The position numbers and the translations under genes were made by a program. Positions 1-5,371 of a DNA stretch of 5,471 nucleotides are shown here, piece after piece (position 1 is the first letter of the stretch; every line of letters begins with the position of its first letter). Below the pieces are notes generated by a model that ran no database searches, was not told where the DNA came from, and saw only the letters and a list, made by a program, of their open reading frames with translations. The stretch comes from Bacteroidales bacterium (lineage in GTDB: Bacteria; Bacteroidota; Bacteroidia; Bacteroidales; B18-G4). Location: positions 1 through 5,471 of the forward strand of contig JAUXCL010000166.1 in assembly GCA_030618905.1 (NCBI GenBank), read 5' to 3'.

Positions 1-216
1 CCTTTGCCAGTACTTCTGCTACTGAATCGAAGCGGAAGGAAAGGAGGATGGCTTAAGCTTATCCTGGTTTCATTAGTCCTTGTGATTCTTTTTGAGACCG
101 TGCAGATGCTGGTACCCTACCGCGCCTTCAATATCAACGATTTGTTTGCTAACGGAGTGGGAGTACTTATCGGACTCCTTCCGGCTTTCCTGGTTTGGCG
201 ACGATTTTACACGTAA
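1..216 (+). CDS. VanZ-like membrane protein, C-terminal part (5' end outside the window)
   Basis: The reading frame is open from the first base and ends at TAA 214-216; no start is visible, so this is the last ~71 residues of a longer protein. Two hydrophobic segments can be seen: one around the stretch LKLILVSLVLVILFETVQML and one around NGVGVLIGLLPAFLVW, just before a short basic tail (RRFYT). Between them is the signature I associate with the VanZ-like family: an E-x-x-Q pair (FETVQ), then an Arg, then N-D-L-F-A-N with a following G-x-x-x-G. Family knowledge: VanZ-like proteins are small inner-membrane proteins; VanZ itself gives low-level teicoplanin resistance, but most homologues have no known role. 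There is no evident link to the hip genes downstream; 83 bases separate its stop from the hipB start. The family call is fairly secure, the function is unknown. Confidence 0.75.
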   Translation, partial: PLPVLLLLNRSGRKGGWLKLILVSLVLVILFETVQMLVPYRAFNINDLFANGVGVLIGLLPAFLVWRRFYT

Positions 217-228
217 ATCATATTATGT

Positions 229-298
229 TGTGAAAATCAGTGTATTTCTGGATTATTTAATCTATTTTTACATCAAAATCACATGATGGTGTGAAAAT
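229..298. promoter_or_regulatory. Operator-like repeats before the first hipB
   Basis: The 9-mer TGTGAAAAT occurs exactly twice, at 229-237 and 290-298, and a one-mismatch inverted copy ATTTTTACA lies at 264-272. The last two copies form an inverted repeat with a 17-base spacer, and a smaller dyad TCACA-N6-TGTGA sits at 279-294. The repeats fill the 83-base gap between the VanZ-like gene and hipB. HipB proteins are known to bind inverted repeats in their own promoter, so these are reasonable autoregulatory sites, but binding is inferred. I saw no convincing -7/-33 promoter pair here. Confidence 0.4.
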
Positions 299-299
299 A

Positions 300-518
300 A
301 TGATAGGAACAAGTATTAAATCGAGAAGAAAGGCACTTCGGGTAACCCAGTCGCAATTGGCCGACCTGGCAGGAATAAGTGTGAATACCCTGTATAAGAT
401 CGAACGAGGGCAGGCCAATCCTACCCTTGAGATCCTGAAGAAAATCGCGGATACACTGGGTATGGAAGTATGCCTCCGGGTCAGGGATCTTGAAAAACTG
501 AACGATGCGGCAGGCTGA
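300..518 (+). CDS. hipB: HipB-like XRE-family regulator of a tripartite HipBST-type system
   Basis: This is a small (72-residue) helix-turn-helix DNA-binding protein. From ATG 300 it begins MIGTSIKSRRKAL, then the XRE fold: TQSQLADLAGIS, the recognition helix SVNTLYKIERG, and a PTLEILKKIADTLGM helix. It ends in a short strand (EVCLRVR) like the C-terminal dimerising strand of E. coli HipB. An in-frame GTG at 291 would add three residues. I prefer ATG 300 because the HTH starts right after it and because a repeated operator-like 9-mer covers 290-298. Its last 14 bases overlap the next gene, which indicates translational coupling. Family role: autorepressor that binds the operon promoter and the kinase complex. 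In E. coli HipBST the main antitoxin activity moved to HipS, so this protein may act mostly as regulator; that is inference. Confidence 0.85.
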   Translation: MIGTSIKSRRKALRVTQSQLADLAGISVNTLYKIERGQANPTLEILKKIADTLGMEVCLRVRDLEKLNDAAG

Positions 519-834
519 AATCTATTACAAGGGTGAGAAAGCAGGCATGCTTACCCAGCACGACGATGGAAGTTTCACCTACCGCTATGATGACCAATGG
601 ATGGCAGATCGCAGTAAACCATCCATCAGCCTTACGCTTCCCAAAAGCAGGCAGGAGTATCATGCTGATCATCTCTTTCCTTTTTTTTATAATATGCTTC
701 CGGAAGGGACCAATAAACAGGTGGTATGCGGGCTTATGCGTGTTGACAGGGATGACTATTTCAGTTTGCTGATGATCACCGCGCGTTATGATGCGATTGG
801 GGCCATTACGGTAATAAAAACAAATTCAGTATGA
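505..834 (+). CDS. hipS: HipS-like stand-alone HipA N-terminal domain, probable antitoxin
   Basis: This 109-residue protein corresponds to N-terminal subdomain 1 of HipA, encoded separately. Visible family marks are the opening strands (AEIYYKGEKAGMLTQ), a YDDQW segment near residues 28-32, SISLTLP at 40-46, the helix FPFFYNMLPEG at 58-68, and DDYFSLLMITARYDAIGAITV near 83-103, which aligns by eye with the end of the subdomain in ordinary HipA. It starts inside hipB (14-base overlap), and its TGA overlaps the kinase ATG in an ATGA at 831-834. By analogy with E. coli HipBST it would neutralise the kinase; there the inhibition works by inserting a conserved Trp into the active site. This protein has only one Trp (W32), before the FPFF helix, and a Thr follows LPEG. 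It therefore may inhibit differently. The domain call is secure; the antitoxin role is inferred. Confidence 0.8.
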   Translation: MRQAEIYYKGEKAGMLTQHDDGSFTYRYDDQWMADRSKPSISLTLPKSRQEYHADHLFPFFYNMLPEGTNKQVVCGLMRVDRDDYFSLLMITARYDAIGAITVIKTNSV

Positions 835-1838
835 GTTTGCCAAAAATAGAAAACTGTCCGGGCACTCTGGCTGCCGACAATGGCACCTACAGTACGACCT
901 GCCTGCGGAGGGTTTTTGACGGAAGGAAGGTACACCACATCCTTCCATACAATTCTCCTGCTACTGATGATACCACCGATGCCTTGTTCGATGAGAATCG
1001 CAAGCGAATGTCCATTTCCGGCGTTCAGGAAAAGTTCTCTCTGATCCTGGATAAGAACAAACTCCGGCTTATTAATGAGGGAGAGCGTGGAACGCATATT
1101 TTAAAAGCGGTGCCCGGTACAGGGAAAGTTCCCGGACAGATGCCGGCCAATGAACACCTGACCATGCAGATCGCCCGGCAGGTGTATAATATGGAAACGG
1201 CCGAGAATGCGCTGATATTCTTCCAAAACGGAGCGCCTGCCTATATTACCAAACGATTTGACAGGATTGCGGATGGGAGCAAGCTGGCCGGGGAGGATTT
1301 TGCCTCTTTGGCCGGGCGCACTCCGCAGACCTATGGTGAAAATTACAAATACAAAGGAAACTACCTGGAGTTATTTGAGCAGATGAAAGAGCATCTGCCT
1401 GCCTATAAAGTGGAGGCTGCAAAGCTTTTCAAAGTCATTGTATTTAATTACCTGTTTTCTAACGGCGATGCTCATTTAAAGAACTTCTCTCTTCTGGAAA
1501 CCCCCCAGGGGGATTTCCGCCTGAGTCCGGCCTATGATCTGATGAATACCCAAATGCATGTGGATCATGCTGATTTTGCTCTTGAGGATGGGCTCTTGCC
1601 CCGGAACCTGGGACAAGGCACCATCTGGGCGCAACTAAAACTGTTGGCGGAGAAAGCGGAACTTACCTCGAAGCAGACTGAAGAAGTCGTGGATCAGATG
1701 CTGGCAGATCAGCAAGGGGTAGAGAAACTGGTCCGCTTATCATTTTTGGGCGACCGGAATAAGCGCAGCTACCTGCAGGCTTACCAGATCCGCCTGAAGA
1801 AGTTAAAGAAGCAGTCTGCTCGTCAGGAAACTTCCTGA
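831..1838 (+). CDS. hipT: HipT-like Ser/Thr kinase toxin (short HipA lacking N-subdomain 1)
   Basis: This is a 335-residue HipA-fold protein kinase, close to the length I recall for E. coli HipT and clearly shorter than full HipA (~440). The Gly-rich loop reads SISGVQEK at 61-68. S61 and S63 match the paired autophosphorylation serines of E. coli HipT (S57/S59, SIS motif). K92 in HILKA is the likely ATP-binding Lys. The catalytic loop is DAHLKNFS with D213 and N218, and the metal-binding Asp is D236 in SPAYDL. All kinase residues are present, so it is probably active. The N-terminal ~40 residues (C9, C24, CLRRVFDG, HHILPYNSP) are typical of short HipA-domain proteins and show this is not simply a frameshifted HipA. 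It overlaps hipS by four bases. Family knowledge: HipA phosphorylates GltX and E. coli HipT phosphorylates TrpS, blocking translation; the target here is unknown. Confidence 0.85.
   Translation: MSLPKIENCPGTLAADNGTYSTTCLRRVFDGRKVHHILPYNSPATDDTTDALFDENRKRMSISGVQEKFSLILDKNKLRLINEGERGTHILKAVPGTGKVPGQMPANEHLTMQIARQVYNMETAENALIFFQNGAPAYITKRFDRIADGSKLAGEDFASLAGRTPQTYGENYKYKGNYLELFEQMKEHLPAYKVEAAKLFKVIVFNYLFSNGDAHLKNFSLLETPQGDFRLSPAYDLMNTQMHVDHADFALEDGLLPRNLGQGTIWAQLKLLAEKAELTSKQTEEVVDQMLADQQGVEKLVRLSFLGDRNKRSYLQAYQIRLKKLKKQSARQETS
1823..1838. repeat. Short perfect dyad over the hipT stop codon
   Basis: TCAGGAA at 1823-1829 and TTCCTGA at 1832-1838 are perfect 7-base inverted arms with two bases between; the second arm ends in the hipT TGA stop. 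It could form a small hairpin, but no T-tract follows, so I do not call it a terminator. Confidence 0.3.
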
Positions 1839-1866
1839 GGCATCAAATCAAAGTGTTAGAATTTAA

Positions 1867-1892
1867 AGATGTAAACAATATTGTTTATATCT
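1867..1892. repeat. 26-bp near-perfect AT-rich palindrome
   Basis: The core TAAACAATATTGTTTA (1872-1887) is a perfect 16-bp palindrome with no spacer. It extends on both sides to 26 bp with a single mismatched pair (G1871/T1888). It lies 29 bases after the hipT stop. No T-run follows, and a spacer-free palindrome is a poor terminator hairpin, so a dimeric protein-binding site or the relic of an insertion target is more likely. No partner gene can be named. Confidence 0.45.
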
Positions 1893-1941
1893 GTCCCGAT
1901 AAACTATGTATGCAATTGATTCAAATATTGACCTTATATAA

Positions 1942-2244
1942 GGGATACATCCCGGCGTTATCAGGCGAATATTTGAGAGGGGCAATGATCAGGAGATCAA
2001 TCTTTCCTGGAAGGAGTACTTTTACTACGGGGAAGTGCATGTACAGGGCTATACAGGCCTGAACAATATTCCGGCTGCTGAATTTTCGCTCTACCCCATA
2101 CCGGTACGTGAGCTGCTCATGATTGAATCTAATGTGCCGGTGGCACGTATGGATCTTTCCTCTTTTGAAAGCGGTATCTACCTGGTCAGGCTATGGGATA
2201 AGGATGGGATACTTCTTGGAACACGGAAAATACTGAAGGAGTAA
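1942..2244 (+). pseudogene. Remnant of a type IX-secreted surface protein: decayed C-terminal sorting domain
   Basis: The frame is open from just after a TAA at 1939-1941 to TAA 2242-2244, but it has no suitable start; the first ATG (2035) falls only just before the recognisable part. The segment FSLYPIPVRELLMIESN followed by FESGIYLVRL and a basic end (GTRKILKE) matches the Por/type IX secretion C-terminal sorting domain of Bacteroidota, normally the last ~75 residues of a large exported protein. Two signs of decay are visible. The usual YPNPV is YPIPV. The middle of the domain, normally a strand plus a GQ turn of about 20 residues between the ESN and SGIY parts, is missing, with VARMDLSS joining the halves. 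No signal peptide or functional domain precedes it. I infer a leftover gene end stranded by insertion or deletion next to the hip locus. A short ORF further upstream (from 1853) in another frame may be an earlier shifted piece, but it shows no recognisable domain. Confidence 0.6.
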
Positions 2245-2314
2245 ACAAGGCCATTGCTTCCATGATCTCACATATGTCCTGATACAGCTTGATCCTTAGC
2301 CGGATTATTCTTAT

Positions 2315-3445
2315 CTATTCGGACAGAATCCTGTATAGCTCCTGATTTAAATAATAGTGATGCCCGGCGATTTCTTTCTTTTCCAGAACCTGCATCTCAC
2401 TTAAACTGTTTAAGTACTCCCTGGCTGTATTTTCAGCGTAAATCTTTGAGTCGACCAGGTGCTTTACCTTTATAAATGGTTGTGTAAACAAAAATTCTAT
2501 AAGATCTTCAGGCCTTCTGAATTTTCGTTCAGTTTTCTTAATATAATCCAGTACAGCATCTTTCGCTTGCACAATATCATTGATTTTATGGAAGGTGATA
2601 TTTGCTGTATTTTCAACAGCCCGAAGCATATACTGGATCCAGTCTTTCCAGTTACCTCTCTGAGACACCCCCATCAGTGAGTAGTAGTAGTCTTCCTTAT
2701 GATCAAGAATATACCGGCTAAGGAACAGGATGGGAACATCCAATAATCCTTTGTTTGTCAGGTAATGGATGTTAAACACACGACCGGTTCTTCCGTTGCC
2801 GTCACGGAATGGATGAATGGCTTCGAACTGAAAATGGGCAATTGCCATTTTAATGAGATGATCGATTGCGTATTGCTCATCATTGTTCAGAAATTCCACA
2901 AGATTACTTAACTTATTTTGAATGACTGACAGCCCTCTGGGTGGTGTATATACAAGCTGACCGGCATTTGTGTGTGATCCTCCTTGTTTAATAGTGGTAT
3001 TCAGGAAATCAGGCCGGATTCCTTCCTTTGTCTGTTGTATTTCCTGAAATACCCGGATGAAGTAGTCCAGATCAAAAAAGTTAGATTCCTGTAGATAGTG
3101 ATAGCCCGACCAAAGCGCTTCCCGGTACCTTAACACCTCTTTGGAGGCTCCGCTTGTTTCAGCTTTCTGATCGCTATATGCTTTATATAACTCATCATCC
3201 GTTGTGAAAATATTCTCAATTTCACTTGAGCTTTTGGCTTCCTGCAGACTAATGGCGTTTATTAATAATCCCTGATTGGGAATCACCGCACTGCGACCAT
3301 GCAGCCGTGCCAATGCAGCTTTGGCATGGCCCAGCTGCTCCATGACCTCCACAGTTCGATAAAGTTCCTCCCGGATAGGTAAGCGGGGCAGATCGTTCCA
3401 CGGTTTGGTACGATCGGGATTAACCTTGTATAATATCTCAGGCAT
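2315..3445 (-). CDS. Class II Fic-domain protein adenylyltransferase (AMPylator)
   Basis: This 376-residue Fic protein starts at ATG (3445-3443, reading MPEILYKVNPDR) and ends at TAG 2317-2315. The Fic motif HPFRDGNGRTGR at 211-222 is complete, with catalytic H211 and the GNGR phosphate loop. The flap that docks the target strand is seen at VYTPPRG (165-171). The N-terminal Fic_N domain (about 20-90) carries the inhibitory motif SSEIEN (73-78, fitting [S/T]xxxE[G/N]), whose E77 should block ATP binding in the resting state. The last ~75 residues look like a winged helix (RRPEDLIEFLF...AREYLNSLSEMQVLEKKEI). The layout and length resemble Shewanella SoFic (~372 residues). It transfers AMP to a protein hydroxyl; the target is unknown. 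Because the inhibitor is built in, it needs no separate antitoxin, and none is seen beside it. It is transcribed away from the second hip operon. Confidence 0.92.
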   Translation of the reverse strand: MPEILYKVNPDRTKPWNDLPRLPIREELYRTVEVMEQLGHAKAALARLHGRSAVIPNQGLLINAISLQEAKSSSEIENIFTTDDELYKAYSDQKAETSGASKEVLRYREALWSGYHYLQESNFFDLDYFIRVFQEIQQTKEGIRPDFLNTTIKQGGSHTNAGQLVYTPPRGLSVIQNKLSNLVEFLNNDEQYAIDHLIKMAIAHFQFEAIHPFRDGNGRTGRVFNIHYLTNKGLLDVPILFLSRYILDHKEDYYYSLMGVSQRGNWKDWIQYMLRAVENTANITFHKINDIVQAKDAVLDYIKKTERKFRRPEDLIEFLFTQPFIKVKHLVDSKIYAENTAREYLNSLSEMQVLEKKEIAGHHYYLNQELYRILSE

Positions 3446-3479
3446 TAATAATCACAATTTTTAATGTATACTCGATTTT

Positions 3480-3512
3480 CAACCTTAAATATAGGCTATT
3501 TTTCTTACCAAA
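3480..3512 (-). promoter_or_regulatory. Candidate fic promoter (Bacteroidota -33/-7 type)
   Basis: Read on the minus strand, TTTG (3512-3509) is followed after 21 bases by TAAGGTTG (3487-3480), one mismatch from the Bacteroidota -7 consensus TAnnTTTG. The spacing is about right for the -33/-7 pair. Transcription would begin near 3473, giving a leader of roughly 28 bases before the fic ATG. Confidence 0.4.
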
Positions 3513-3584
3513 CCTTAATTAGTGAGATATTTAATGTTTGAGGCTTATTTTGGTATCAAAAGAATCCAAACCATTCCAGGTACT

Positions 3585-3650
3585 ATAACTTATGAAATAT
3601 TAATAGTTATTCCAGCATTACAATATAACTAAGCATATATTAATAGTTAA
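3585..3650. promoter_or_regulatory. Two tandem operator-like dyads upstream of the second hipB
   Basis: A 26-base unit occurs at 3585-3610 and again at 3625-3650, exactly 40 bases apart, with 21 of 26 positions identical, including the shared block TATTAATAGTTA. Each unit is an inverted repeat: ATAACT-N14-AGTTAT in the first and TAACT-N14-AGTTA in the second. The second lies just before the -7 box at 3657-3664, so a bound dimer would cover the -33 region. HipB-family regulators bind paired palindromic operators in their own promoters; assignment to this HipB is inferred. A possible third half-site, TTAACT, is at 3667-3672. Confidence 0.55.
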
Positions 3651-3656
3651 TTTTTA

Positions 3657-3664
3657 TATATTTG
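3657..3664 (+). promoter_or_regulatory. Bacteroidota -7 promoter box for hipB-hipA
   Basis: TATATTTG is an exact match to the Bacteroidota -7 consensus TAnnTTTG, 27 bases before the hipB ATG, implying a leader of about 20 bases. No TTTG is present at the expected -33 position, which is instead filled by the second dyad; this would fit a weak or regulated promoter. Confidence 0.5.
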
Positions 3665-3691
3665 CATTAACTTGTGTAATATAAAGAGTAA

Positions 3692-4012
3692 ATGATGGAC
3701 AATTGGTTGTTTTTAACAGAACAGGAGATCCTGGGAGAAATAGGTAAAAGACTGAAACAAATAAGATTACAGCATAATCTTACGCAAAAAGTGTTGAGCA
3801 GGGAAGTCGGGTTGAGTGTTTCAACAATCAGTCTTATAGAACAGGGGAAGTCTACAAGCCTTGAAAGTCTGATAAGAATATTAATAAGGTTAAACCGCAT
3901 AAAGGATCTGGAATCCGTATTCCGGGTTGGGGAGGACCTGGAGTTGAAGTTGAAATTTGAAAAAGCAAAATTAAGGAAAGAAAGGAAGAGGGCATCTAAT
4001 AGATTGAAATAG
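3692..4012 (+). CDS. hipB: HipB-like XRE-family antitoxin/autorepressor of a HipBA-type module
   Basis: This 106-residue protein has a single XRE helix-turn-helix at about residues 17-72: IGKRLKQIRLQHNLTQ, then VLSREVGLSVSTISLIEQGKS with the recognition helix, then LESLIRILIRLNRI. An extension follows that includes a strand-like DLELKLKFE and a strongly basic tail from about K91 to the end (KAKLRKERKRASNRLK), which could contact DNA or the kinase. Two ATGs in tandem (3692 and 3695) are possible starts; the difference is one residue. An A-rich leader with AAAGAG lies just upstream. Its TAG is two bases before the hipA ATG, so the two genes are surely cotranscribed. Expected role: repress the operon through the dyads at 3585-3650 and neutralise HipA. 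It shows only generic XRE resemblance to the first hipB, so cross-talk looks unlikely. Confidence 0.85.
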   Translation: MMDNWLFLTEQEILGEIGKRLKQIRLQHNLTQKVLSREVGLSVSTISLIEQGKSTSLESLIRILIRLNRIKDLESVFRVGEDLELKLKFEKAKLRKERKRASNRLK

Positions 4013-4014
4013 CT

Positions 4015-5295
4015 ATGATTATTGAGGTTAAGCTGTATAATGAAACAATCGGATCTGTAGAGTGGAATGCTTACCGTGGCTGCTCTACTTTTCAATACAG
4101 TAATGAAGGATTTATTAGAAACATTGAACCTTCTCCTGTCCTGATGCCTGTGCAGGAACGAATATTTGAAACGAACCGGGACCATGTCAACTTTCACCAT
4201 CTGCCCTATCTCTTATCGGATTCAATGCCGGATGACTTTGGTCAAGTCATGATGAAAGAATGGTTAAGGCAAAAGAACCTGGCAATAGAGGATATTAATC
4301 CTGTTGACAGATTAAGTTACGTGGGGCAAAGAGGCATGGGGGCTTTGGAATATGAACCTGCAAATTACAAGCTGACTGGCAACTCTGAAATACTTGTCAG
4401 TGAATTGTACGAAGTTGCAAAAAAGGTATTGGAGAGTAAGGAAGATACCTCTTTTCCTGGCCTGGATAAAGACAGATTGTCTGCTGTACTAAGAATAGGA
4501 TCTTCGGTTGGGGGGGCGAGAGCCAAGGCCCTGATTGCTGTTAAAAGCGATTCAAATAGCACTATTCAGGAAATCAGGCCCGGCGATATTATCCAGCCTG
4601 AAGGATTTTCATACTGGATCCTTAAAATAGATGGTGCCAATGAAAAATCGCTGGGAGAAAGTGATGGGATGGGGAAAATAGAATACGTGTACTACAGAAT
4701 GGCAAAAGAAGCCGGCATAGATATATCGGAAAGTACCCTGTATGAAGAAAACAACAGGTTTCATTTTTTAACGAAGCGTTTCGACCGAACAGACAAGGGA
4801 GAAAAAATTCATATGCAAAGCTTTGGGGCCCTGGCAGGAATTGACTATAAGATTCAGAAAGTCAGTAGTTACGAAGCACTATTCAGGCTAATGAAAAGAC
4901 TCAGGCTTCCCTACTATCAGCTTGAGCAGCAGTACAGAAGGGCATTATTCAATGTTGTTGCAAGAAATCATGATGACCATGTGAAAAACTTCTCCTTTCT
5001 GATGGACAGGGATGGGGAATGGAGAATATCCCCGGCCTACGATCTTACTTTTCAGTATAAGGCCGGCGGGACCTGGACAGATGTTCACCAATCATCCATT
5101 AATGGTAAATTCGATCAATTCACAAGAAACGATTTACTAGGACTGGGCAGAACCTTTGGCATCAAAAGAGCTGATCATATTCTGGAGGAAGTAAGAGCTG
5201 CAGTTTCCCAATGGTCAAAATTTGCCGCGGAGACAGATATACCTGAAGCGGAAATACAGTATATCAATAATAATCTCAGACTTGAACTAAATTGA
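4015..5295 (+). CDS. hipA: HipA-family Ser/Thr kinase toxin, full length
   Basis: This 426-residue protein has the complete HipA architecture. The N-terminal subdomain 1 (about 1-115: EVKLYNETIGSVEW, LPYLLSDSMPDDFG, YVGQRGMGALEYEP) is fused to the kinase, unlike the split hipS/hipT pair upstream. The Gly-rich loop is GSSVGGARAK (162-171), with S164 at the position of the E. coli HipA autophosphorylation site S150. The likely ATP Lys is K204 (YWILKID). The catalytic loop is DDHVKNFS with D320 and N325, and the metal Asp is D343 in SPAYDL. All key residues are intact. The loop has RAK where E. coli HipA has QEK, which marks a different HipA subfamily. E. coli HipA phosphorylates GltX to stop translation; the target here cannot be read from the sequence. 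It lies two bases after its antitoxin gene and ends before a possible terminator at 5332-5371. Confidence 0.9.
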   Translation: MIIEVKLYNETIGSVEWNAYRGCSTFQYSNEGFIRNIEPSPVLMPVQERIFETNRDHVNFHHLPYLLSDSMPDDFGQVMMKEWLRQKNLAIEDINPVDRLSYVGQRGMGALEYEPANYKLTGNSEILVSELYEVAKKVLESKEDTSFPGLDKDRLSAVLRIGSSVGGARAKALIAVKSDSNSTIQEIRPGDIIQPEGFSYWILKIDGANEKSLGESDGMGKIEYVYYRMAKEAGIDISESTLYEENNRFHFLTKRFDRTDKGEKIHMQSFGALAGIDYKIQKVSSYEALFRLMKRLRLPYYQLEQQYRRALFNVVARNHDDHVKNFSFLMDRDGEWRISPAYDLTFQYKAGGTWTDVHQSSINGKFDQFTRNDLLGLGRTFGIKRADHILEEVRAAVSQWSKFAAETDIPEAEIQYINNNLRLELN

Positions 5296-5331
5296 ATCTG
5301 GCCGTGCTACTATACGTTTTTTGAGGAGAAT

Positions 5332-5371
5332 AGCAGAAATGGATTCTGGTCTATTTATTTTCTGCTTTTTT
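5332..5371 (+). terminator. Possible intrinsic terminator after hipA
   Basis: AGCAGAAA (5332-5339) and TTTCTGCT (5359-5366) form a perfect 8-base stem with a 19-base loop, followed directly by further T residues (six in a row, 5366-5371). It is 37 bases past the hipA stop and overlaps the end of the convergent nucleotidyltransferase gene. The long loop and A/T-rich stem make it weak. Confidence 0.4.

Larger units (their letters stand above)
3446..3691. promoter_or_regulatory. Divergent intergenic region between fic and the second hip operon
   Basis: This AT-rich 246-base stretch holds no gene. It contains a candidate fic promoter on the minus strand, two tandem operator-like dyads, and a Bacteroidota-type -7 box facing the second hipB, each listed separately. 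A near-copy pair AACCTTAAAT (3481-3490) and AACCTTAATT (3511-3520) lies on the fic side, 30 bases apart. Confidence 0.6.

Noticed and set aside
92..286. A 64-codon plus-strand frame near the left edge.
   Set aside because: It is a shifted frame of the VanZ-like gene for most of its length; the protein has no membrane or domain pattern.
786..1097. A 103-codon open frame on the minus strand.
   Set aside because: It is antisense to the end of hipS and the start of hipT, both of which are clearly coding; no recognisable motif.
505..1838. The hipS/hipT split could be a sequencing error or frameshift breaking one hipA gene.
   Set aside because: The two genes overlap in a clean ATGA. The kinase has its own N-terminal segment (C9, C24, CLRRVFDG) typical of short HipA-domain proteins, both lengths match known HipS/HipT, and all kinase motifs are intact.
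1867..1892. The 26-bp palindrome as the hipT transcription terminator.
   Set aside because: It lacks a following T-tract, has no loop between the arms, and is nearly all A/T in its core; I list it as a repeat instead.
1853..2062. A 69-codon plus-strand open frame after hipT as a separate small gene.
   Set aside because: It contains no recognisable domain, its start overlaps a strong palindrome, and it runs out of frame into the sorting-domain remnant; at best it is part of the same decayed gene.
2245..2314. The gap between the sorting-domain remnant and fic as a site for a terminator or small RNA.
   Set aside because: No convincing stem with a T-run or other structure was found in these 70 bases.
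2315..3445. The Fic protein as a Doc-type toxin with a Phd antitoxin.
   Set aside because: At 376 residues it has a Fic_N domain with a built-in inhibitory motif and a C-terminal winged helix; Doc proteins are about 125 residues, and no Phd-like gene is adjacent.
3667..4200. A 177-codon open frame on the minus strand.
   Set aside because: It runs antisense through hipB and the start of hipA, shows no domain, and its composition is that of a shadow of a real coding region.
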